The notes under the pieces: generated by a model
What the model saw: only the letters and a program-made list of their open reading frames with translations
Told to the model about the DNA's origin: nothing
The model's database searches: none
Position numbers and translations under genes: made by a program
In this document: positions 6,824 to 10,819 of the stretch, one piece after another
Layout: every line of letters begins with the position of its first letter
Numbering within the stretch: position 1 is the stretch's first letter
NCBI GenBank assembly: GCA_964425135.1
Contig: CAYRKW010000069.1
Location: forward strand, 1-17,404
Direction of reading: 5' to 3'
Source: CAYLLD01 sp964425135
GTDB taxonomy: Bacteria; Pseudomonadota; Alphaproteobacteria; Rhodobacterales; Rhodobacteraceae
Length of the DNA: 17,404 nt

Positions 6824-8155
6824 TCAGGCGACTTCGAGCGCCTCGACGGCCTCTTCGAGCTTCTTCTTTGTCGCCTTCTTGTCGGTCACCGTCGCGAGCT
6901 CAAAGATGAAATCCACAACCTTATCTTCGAAAATCGGCGCAGAAATCTGCTGCTGCATCTGCGGGTTTTGCTGCACAAACTCCATAAACTGTTGTTCCTG
7001 ACCAGGATATTGACGCGCCTGCTGGAACACAGCCTGCTGCACCTCCTGTTCATTCACCTGAATGTCATTCTCACCGCCAACATCTGCCAGCAACAGCCCC
7101 AAACGCACCCGGCGCTCGGCCAGTTTCGTGTGCTCTTCATCCGCTTTGATCTCTGGATGATCATGACCTTCGACATCAGGATTGTCATTGTGCCACATCT
7201 GATGCGCGATCTGATTGGCTTCCGCTTCGACCATGCTTGGCGGCAATTCAAAATCAACGACATCTGACAGAGCATCCAGCAGATCACGCTTCATGACCAT
7301 GCGCGACGCTTGGCTGAACTCATTGCCAAGCTGCTCGCTCATCTTGCCGCGCAACGATTTGAGATCCTCTTCGCCAAACTTCTTGGCCAACTCATCATCA
7401 ATCGGCGCCGGCTTGGGCTCTTTGACTTCTTTAACCGCACATTCAAAAACCGCATCCTTACCGGCCAAATGCTCGGCTTGGTATTGCTCGGGGAATGTGA
7501 CCTTCACAGATGGCGCGTCGCCAACCTTGGCCCCGACAAGCTGCTCTTCAAATCCGGGAATGAAACTGCCCGAGCCAAGCACCAACGGAAAGTCTTCGGC
7601 CGAACCGCCGTCAAACTCGACACCATCAACCGATCCCTTGAAATCAATCGTGAGCTGGTCGCCGTCCTTGGCTTTGGAGCCTTTCTTGCGTGGTTCAAAA
7701 TGCTGAGCATTCTCGGCGAGCTTCTCAAGCGCCTCGTCGATATCCTTGTCCGATGGCTCAACCACCAGCTTGTTCAGCTTCAACTTGCCGTAGTCCACAT
7801 CTGGAATATCCGGCAAACGCTCGTAGCTGACTTCGACCTCGACATCATCGCCCTCTTTCCAGTCTTCCTTGGTCATTTTGACCTCAGGCTGCTGCGCGGG
7901 ACGATCACCGCTTTCACTCAGATGCGATTGCAACGCACCGTCAATGCTTTCTTGCATGGCCTCGCCCAAGACAGATTTGCCATACATCTTCTTCAAGAGC
8001 GCCATCGGCGCCTTACCCTTGCGAAAGCCTTTGATGGAGATATTGCCCTTGGCGTCGGTCAGTTTCTCGTTGACCTTGTCGTCAAGCTCTTGAGCAGTCA
8101 ACGTGATCTTGTAACCCCGTTTGAGCCCCTCATTCAGCGTCTCAGTGACCTGCAT
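6824..8155 (-). CDS. tig: Trigger factor, ribosome-associated chaperone and PPIase
   Basis: Trigger factor binds at the ribosome exit tunnel and shields nascent chains. The 443-residue protein has the N-terminal ribosome-binding domain with the signature GFRKGKAP (43-50), an FKBP-type PPIase domain (about 160-245, GDQLTIDFKGSVDG at 165-178) and a long helical C-terminal chaperone domain. I start it at the ATG at 8155 (MQVTETLNEG), the conserved start of the family. The same frame is open 27 codons further to 8236, but that stretch is the tRNA-Leu gene. The C-terminal domain is Gln-rich around 370-403. The gene lies 39 bases after tRNA-Leu on the same strand and ends at a strong terminator. 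Confidence 0.97.
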   Translation of the reverse strand: MQVTETLNEGLKRGYKITLTAQELDDKVNEKLTDAKGNISIKGFRKGKAPMALLKKMYGKSVLGEAMQESIDGALQSHLSESGDRPAQQPEVKMTKEDWKEGDDVEVEVSYERLPDIPDVDYGKLKLNKLVVEPSDKDIDEALEKLAENAQHFEPRKKGSKAKDGDQLTIDFKGSVDGVEFDGGSAEDFPLVLGSGSFIPGFEEQLVGAKVGDAPSVKVTFPEQYQAEHLAGKDAVFECAVKEVKEPKPAPIDDELAKKFGEEDLKSLRGKMSEQLGNEFSQASRMVMKRDLLDALSDVVDFELPPSMVEAEANQIAHQMWHNDNPDVEGHDHPEIKADEEHTKLAERRVRLGLLLADVGGENDIQVNEQEVQQAVFQQARQYPGQEQQFMEFVQQNPQMQQQISAPIFEDKVVDFIFELATVTDKKATKKKLEEAVEALEVA

Positions 8156-8194
8156 TTTAATCTCTTTCCTCTGTGGCCGCCCACTTCGGGCAAC

Positions 8195-8279
8195 TGGTGC
8201 GGGCGGAGGGACTTGAACCCCCACGACTTGCGTCACTAGAACCTAAATCTAGCGTGTCTACCAATTTCACCACGCCCGC
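8195..8279 (-). tRNA. tRNA-Leu, anticodon UAG
   Basis: Read on the minus strand from 8279, the gene has a 7-bp acceptor stem GCGGGCG/CGCCCGC, a D-arm with TGGTAGAC, a 5-bp anticodon stem CTAGA/TCTAG around loop TTTAGGT (anticodon TAG, which reads CUN Leu codons), a long class II variable arm (TGACGCAAGTCG) and a T-arm GGGGGTTCAAGTCCCTC. The discriminator A and CCA end are encoded (8198-8195). The extra arm and the discriminator A fit tRNA-Leu. It lies 39 bases upstream of tig on the same strand, so the two are likely to be co-transcribed and separated by RNase processing. Confidence 0.96.
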
Positions 8280-8291
8280 AAAATTTCAAAA

Positions 8292-8320
8292 GCCACGGGG
8301 CGCGGGTTGCCCCCCGTGGC
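8292..8320 (-). repeat. Terminator-like hairpin just upstream of tRNA-Leu
   Basis: GCCACGGGG (8292-8300) and CCCCGTGGC (8312-8320) are perfect 9-base arms. On the minus strand the stem is followed by TTTTGAAATTTT and then the tRNA 5' end, 12 bases away. It looks like an intrinsic terminator, yet no minus-strand gene lies upstream for more than 2 kb. It may be a leader stem in the tRNA precursor, a barrier to antisense transcription, or a relic. On the plus strand no U tract follows it. Confidence 0.55.
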
Positions 8321-8480
8321 GTCGGCGCACGGTGTAGCAGAGGGGCATTACTGAGGGAAGAGGCAATTCGTGCCTTTTGCGCATCCCAAACCGCAAAATC
8401 GGGCGCTGCGCCCTAGTTCGACCACGATCCTCGTTCAATTCGGCTTTCAATCTCGGCCAGGCGCAGGATCAGGAACCCGT

Positions 8481-8957
8481 TTGAAACTGACATCAAATAC
8501 ACCCCAACGCCTGATCGTTGAGGACAAACCCTGGTTCATAGCCATCTGCATCAGCCTTCTGACGCTTGTAATGTCCCATATGAGTGCAAAACTCCTGATC
8601 GAGGGATCATCACTGGGATATTTCTACGCAGCCGGCGCAATATTCTGTCTTGTGTTCTTCTACATCTTCGTGCGCCGCGTTCAGGTCATTTTCGACGCAG
8701 AGCACCGCTATATAGAAGTGCGGCAACGGACCCTCTTTCGTATGAGCTGCAAGCGGATCGAGCTTGCGGACGTCTTTGAAGCGACTATCGAAGACATGAG
8801 CAGCAGCGAAGGCGAGCAAGCATTTCGGATCTCACTTGTGATGGCTAAAGGCTCAAAGACCGCAACACAGCCACTTACCAAAACCTACGACAACGCGATG
8901 AAGGGTGAGAACCTTAGAAATTCAATTAACAAATGGTTAAGCGCATCGCGCGATTGA
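8481..8957 (+). CDS. Small membrane protein of unknown function
   Basis: I do not recognise a named family. The 158-residue product (from the TTG start) begins KLTSNTPQRLIVEDKPW, then has two membrane segments (about 18-35 and 46-64 in this numbering, WFIAICISLLTLVMSH and GYFYAAGAIFCLVFFYIFV) and a cytoplasmic-looking C-terminal half that alternates strands and helices (VQVIFDAEHRYIEVRQRTLF), resembling the bacterial PH-like domains that follow paired membrane helices (inference). TTG at 8481 has AGGAA six bases upstream. A GTG at 8370 is in frame, also has a GAGG six bases upstream, and would add 37 residues of unremarkable Pro/Ser-rich sequence; I prefer the TTG because the conserved-looking part starts there. 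Start choice is uncertain. Confidence 0.75.
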   Translation: MKLTSNTPQRLIVEDKPWFIAICISLLTLVMSHMSAKLLIEGSSLGYFYAAGAIFCLVFFYIFVRRVQVIFDAEHRYIEVRQRTLFRMSCKRIELADVFEATIEDMSSSEGEQAFRISLVMAKGSKTATQPLTKTYDNAMKGENLRNSINKWLSASRD

Positions 8958-8979
8958 ACTTTTTCTTTCGCAACGGTTT

Positions 8980-8995
8980 TGCGCGGACCCGCGCA
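8980..8995 (+). terminator. GC-rich hairpin after the membrane protein gene
   Basis: TGCGCG (8980-8985) and CGCGCA (8990-8995) pair around GACC, 23 bases after the stop at 8957. No U tract follows, so its role as a terminator is doubtful. Confidence 0.3.
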
Positions 8996-9011
8996 TCCAC
9001 TGCGTATCGAT

Positions 9012-9076
9012 TGTGCATGGGGTGTGCATCGCTTGTGCATGTCTATTTATTGCAGTTTGCGGGTTGACGATGCACA
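9012..9076. repeat. Phased TGTGCAT repeats
   Basis: TGTGCAT occurs at 9012-9018, 9023-9029 and 9034-9040, each exactly 11 bases apart, and once inverted (ATGCACA) at 9070-9076. The spacing puts the direct copies on one face of the helix. The inverse ATGCACA equals the last seven bases of a DnaA box TTATGCACA, but the first two bases do not match in any copy. Confidence 0.75.
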
Positions 9077-9137
9077 ATATGACATGTTGATTGCAGCACG
9101 CATTGGAGGCGCAAACCTACGATGGTCTTTGCACGGA

Positions 9138-9185
9138 ATTTGTCGTAAGACTTTGTTCATACTTACAAATTCCACCACGACAAAT
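9138..9185. repeat. Long-range inverted repeat with nested stem
   Basis: ATTTGTCG (9138-9145) and CGACAAAT (9178-9185) are perfect 8-base arms; inside them GTAAG (9145-9149) and CTTAC (9162-9166) can pair too. It could be an operator pair or an RNA fold. Confidence 0.45.
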
Positions 9186-9187
9186 AA

Positions 9188-9207
9188 CGTGAAGCCAATA
9201 TTTCACG
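9188..9207. promoter_or_regulatory. Operator-like dyad CGTGAA-N8-TTCACG
   Basis: Perfect 6-base arms at 9188-9193 and 9202-9207 with an 8-base spacer, a shape common for dimeric regulators. It lies about 62 bases upstream of the -35 element at 9270. A further TGTGAA follows at 9217-9222. No specific regulator is recognised. Confidence 0.4.
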
Positions 9208-9227
9208 CAAAAAATATGTGAAAAATC

Positions 9228-9244
9228 AGACCGTTTTACGGTCT
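9228..9244. promoter_or_regulatory. Operator-like dyad AGACCGT-N3-ACGGTCT
   Basis: Perfect 7-base arms with a TTT centre, 25 bases upstream of the -35 hexamer of the promoter at 9270. The position suits an activator site, or a terminator stem for upstream transcription, although only AAATCC follows. Confidence 0.45.
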
Positions 9245-9269
9245 AAATCCAGCAAAACTTCATTTTTTG

Positions 9270-9299
9270 TTGACGCATTCCCTCAAATCCCCCTACACT
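9270..9299 (+). promoter_or_regulatory. Sigma70-type promoter of the gene at 9328
   Basis: TTGACG (9270-9275) is followed after 18 bases by TACACT (9294-9299), giving five of six and four of six matches to the consensus. The predicted start site near 9306 leaves a 20-odd base leader that contains the AAGGGTGG ribosome binding site at 9313-9320. This supports 9328 as the true start codon. Confidence 0.65.
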
Positions 9300-9327
9300 C
9301 GCACTATTCGGCAAGGGTGGGTCCGAT

Positions 9328-9687
9328 ATGCGTTTGGGGGAACGCATCGTGAATATGAGCGATTTCGGTGAGATTGGGTATCCTTTCAGCGTCGGCACAC
9401 ACAGACGTTACACCGCAAACACTCCACAAATCGAACACACTCTTGCCACTATTGAACCTATCTATTTGTCAGAAGAGGATGGAGATATTAAAATGAACGC
9501 ACGCATCGGCTCGCCCCATAATTCGCAGGTTGAAAAAGTCGTCGAACTATATGATCACCTCTCCGAGGACGCGCTGCGCGCGATTAAGAACGCTTATGCC
9601 ATCGGGCGTGCGGATACGCTTGCACAGTTGGGACTGGAAGAAACCGATCTTCCACAAGCTGAAGGGCCAACCGCCTGGGCAATCTAA
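9328..9687 (+). CDS. Hypothetical protein
   Basis: I do not recognise this 119-residue, soluble, acidic protein. It has no signal peptide, membrane segment or cysteine. The N-terminal part (1-55) is low in predicted order; the C-terminal part has two likely amphipathic helices, SQVEKVVELYDHLSEDALRA (65-84) continuing into IKNAYAIGRADTLAQLGL, then an acidic tail. The ATG at 9328 fits a good promoter and RBS. In-frame alternatives are GTG 9349, ATG 9355 and ATG 9493; the last has GGAG eight bases upstream and would give a 64-residue protein holding just the helical part. It stands alone between two long non-coding stretches, so function cannot be inferred from neighbours. Confidence 0.7.
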   Translation: MRLGERIVNMSDFGEIGYPFSVGTHRRYTANTPQIEHTLATIEPIYLSEEDGDIKMNARIGSPHNSQVEKVVELYDHLSEDALRAIKNAYAIGRADTLAQLGLEETDLPQAEGPTAWAI

Positions 9688-9720
9688 AAAGTGATGTTTT
9701 GCGGTTTTTTTATCGCAAAA
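9669..9720 (+). terminator. Possible terminator region after the hypothetical gene
   Basis: TTTTGCG (9697-9703) and CGCAAAA (9714-9720) form a 7-bp stem whose loop contains a run of seven T. Alternatively AACCGC (9669-9674) can pair with GCGGTT (9701-9706), directly before that T run, which would give a terminator shape with a long loop. Either way, transcription from 9270 probably ends here. Confidence 0.45.
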
Positions 9721-9918
9721 TCTCTACATTGCGGTTGAAACTAAGATCAGAATCAAGCAATATGGTTGCACGGTTTTTTAGAATGGTTTTCTTTACCAAC
9801 GCGTAAGCGACGGCATTTAAAACTTTTCACATTGAACCGCCATTGTTGCAATTGGAGCGAAGATTTTCGGAGTTTCGTGCGGGGGCGTTTGAAACTTCGA
9901 GCATTAGACAACTAGCAC

Positions 9919-9934
9919 CCTTCTTCACAGAAGG
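9919..9934. repeat. Small perfect hairpin
   Basis: CCTTCT and AGAAGG pair around TCAC. Short, but perfect and isolated within the non-coding stretch. Confidence 0.4.
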
Positions 9935-9991
9935 AACCGAGCCAGCGCTAGGAGTCGTTTCGCGGTGGGGGCACCATTGCCGATTGTAACA

Positions 9992-10026
9992 TGCGCCGCG
10001 AAGGGCTAGACGCTCTTCGCGGCGCA
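9992..10026. repeat. Strong 15-bp stem-loop
   Basis: The arms 9992-10006 and 10012-10026 (TGCGCCGCGAAGGGC and GCTCTTCGCGGCGCA) pair over 15 positions with one G-U, closing a 5-base loop TAGAC. No U tract follows on either strand, so it is not a simple intrinsic terminator. It is markedly more GC-rich than the surrounding DNA. Confidence 0.8.
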
Positions 10027-10069
10027 CTTACTTGCAGCGGCTTCCACGAATTTTGGAACAATGTTCAAA

Positions 10070-10101
10070 TTTACCCATTTTTTGTCGTAATTTTGGGTGA
10101 A
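10070..10101. repeat. Inverted repeat TTTACCCA / TGGGTGAA
   Basis: Arms at 10070-10077 and 10094-10101 pair over 8 positions with one G-U, roughly 105 bases upstream of the LuxR-type regulator. It may be an operator for that gene. Confidence 0.35.
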
Positions 10102-10121
10102 ATAGTCGTTGAATCTCTTGA

Positions 10122-10151
10122 TTTACCTTCCGTTAAGTAAGAGACTAACAT
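10122..10151 (+). promoter_or_regulatory. CtrA-like site overlapping a weak promoter
   Basis: TTTA-N7-TTAA (10122-10136) matches seven of eight bases of the alphaproteobacterial CtrA consensus TTAA-N7-TTAA. It overlaps the -35 position relative to TAACAT (10146-10151), the usual geometry for CtrA-activated promoters. The implied transcript would start near 10158, about 47 bases before the regulator ATG. Degenerate AT-rich matches of this kind also arise by chance. Confidence 0.35.
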
Positions 10152-10174
10152 CTAGGAGTTCACCAATTCCAACA

Positions 10175-10200
10175 CACCACATCTGGTGCCTCAAAGAGGC
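10175..10200 (+). promoter_or_regulatory. Tandem leader hairpins covering the RBS
   Basis: CACCA-CATC-TGGTG (10175-10188) and GCCTC-AAA-GAGGC (10188-10200) are two perfect short stems, sharing one base, directly before the regulator's ATG at 10205. The second stem contains the GAGG Shine-Dalgarno sequence, so it could reduce translation initiation. Confidence 0.45.
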
Positions 10201-10204
10201 TGAA

Positions 10205-10819
10205 ATGCTCAAAACGAACAGTGAAAGCGCTTACGCAACACTGCGAGATATCGCGGACAATGGCTATGTTCTCATTGAGAAATTGAACACGCCATCGCCG
10301 CGCGTATTTTCCGTGTTTTCTCTTGAGGATCCGGATCTTGACCCCTCCAAACTGAGGCTTGATCCGACCGATCCTATCGTGACCAAACTATCGGATGTGA
10401 TCGGCTCGATCAGCTTGAATGCCAATGTTTCGGACTCTGCGTTCGCGCAGCAATTGAATTTCTCCGGTAACGCGATTGGCGTCACGGGCATGATTCTAGG
10501 AAACAAAATTGGCATCGTTGTGTTCAGAAATGACCAGTCAATTCCCGATACCGCAATTGCCGAAACGGTTGCTGCGATGATCGATATCGCCTCCTCGTCA
10601 ATCACAAAAGCGCCGATTCAGGCCTCAACCAAAATCAGTGCCTACATCAGCAAGGTAATTGACGGGTTTGACGATCAACAAATCGCAGATGATCTGTCCC
10701 TGTCTTTGCGCGCAGTAAAAGAACGCAAGAAAAAAGCGATGGAAGAATTTGGCGCAACAACCCTTTCGCAAGCAGTCGTAATGTCGATGCGGCAAACCCA
10801 AGGGGCCAAACCCTCTTAA
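10205..10819 (+). CDS. LuxR-type HTH transcriptional regulator, unrecognised sensor domain
   Basis: A 204-residue protein. The C-terminal region (about 144-196) has the LuxR/GerE HTH pattern: ISKVIDGFDDQQIADDLSLS (147-166), then LRAVKERKKKAMEEFGA with the conserved Gly154, Ile160, Ala161 and Val171. Typical members have ThrVal and His in the recognition helix; here it reads LRAVKERKKK, so it is a divergent example. The N-terminal 140 residues lack the Trp/Tyr acyl-homoserine-lactone motifs and a response-regulator Asp pocket; a strand-rich piece GVTGMILGNKIGIVVFR (92-108) suggests a small alpha/beta sensor fold. I start at ATG 10205 (GAGG five bases upstream), not at a TTG at 10109 whose extension lies in leader DNA. 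The stop overlaps the convergent ABC-F stop. Confidence 0.82.
   Translation: MLKTNSESAYATLRDIADNGYVLIEKLNTPSPRVFSVFSLEDPDLDPSKLRLDPTDPIVTKLSDVIGSISLNANVSDSAFAQQLNFSGNAIGVTGMILGNKIGIVVFRNDQSIPDTAIAETVAAMIDIASSSITKAPIQASTKISAYISKVIDGFDDQQIADDLSLSLRAVKERKKKAMEEFGATTLSQAVVMSMRQTQGAKPS

Larger units (their letters stand above)
8958..9327. other. Intergenic region rich in dyads and repeats
   Basis: 370 bases without a convincing gene, AT-richer than the flanks. It contains, in order, a GC-rich hairpin (TGCGCG/CGCGCA, 8980-8995), three phased TGTGCAT copies and one inverted copy (9012-9076), a long-range dyad (9138-9185), two operator-like dyads (9188-9207, 9228-9244) and a sigma70-type promoter (9270-9299) serving the gene at 9328. 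An 80-codon frame at 8979-9221 has no RBS and runs through the repeats; I do not consider it a gene. Confidence 0.7.
9688..10108. other. Non-coding region with stem-loops
   Basis: About 420 bases with no supportable gene on either strand. It holds a terminator-like element at its start, a 6-bp hairpin with tetraloop (9919-9934), a 15-bp stem-loop (9992-10026), a GAACA/TGTTC dyad (10056-10066) and a longer dyad (10070-10101). It could include a small RNA, but I cannot identify a complete promoter-terminator pair. Confidence 0.6.

Noticed and set aside
8156..8236. 27-codon N-terminal extension of tig
   Set aside because: These bases are tRNA-Leu and its spacer; the conserved trigger factor start is MQVTE at 8155.
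7310..8239. Plus-strand frame of 309 codons opposite tig
   Set aside because: Although long, it mirrors tig exactly and its end runs through the tRNA-Leu gene, so it cannot be a real gene.
9012..9076. CRISPR array or replication origin
   Set aside because: Units are only 7 bases and the spacers 4 bases, so not CRISPR; the DnaA-box match is incomplete and no origin genes are nearby.
8979..9221. 80-codon plus-strand frame in the repeat-rich intergenic region
   Set aside because: TTG start without RBS, composition unlike a protein, and it crosses the hairpin and the TGTGCAT repeats.
10056..10066. LexA (SOS) box at the GAACA/TGTTC dyad
   Set aside because: Alphaproteobacterial LexA sites are direct GTTC-N7-GTTC repeats; spacing and orientation here do not fit.
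10109..10204. Upstream TTG start for the LuxR-type regulator
   Set aside because: The extension lies over promoter-like and hairpin sequences, has no RBS, and ATG 10205 has a well-placed GAGG.
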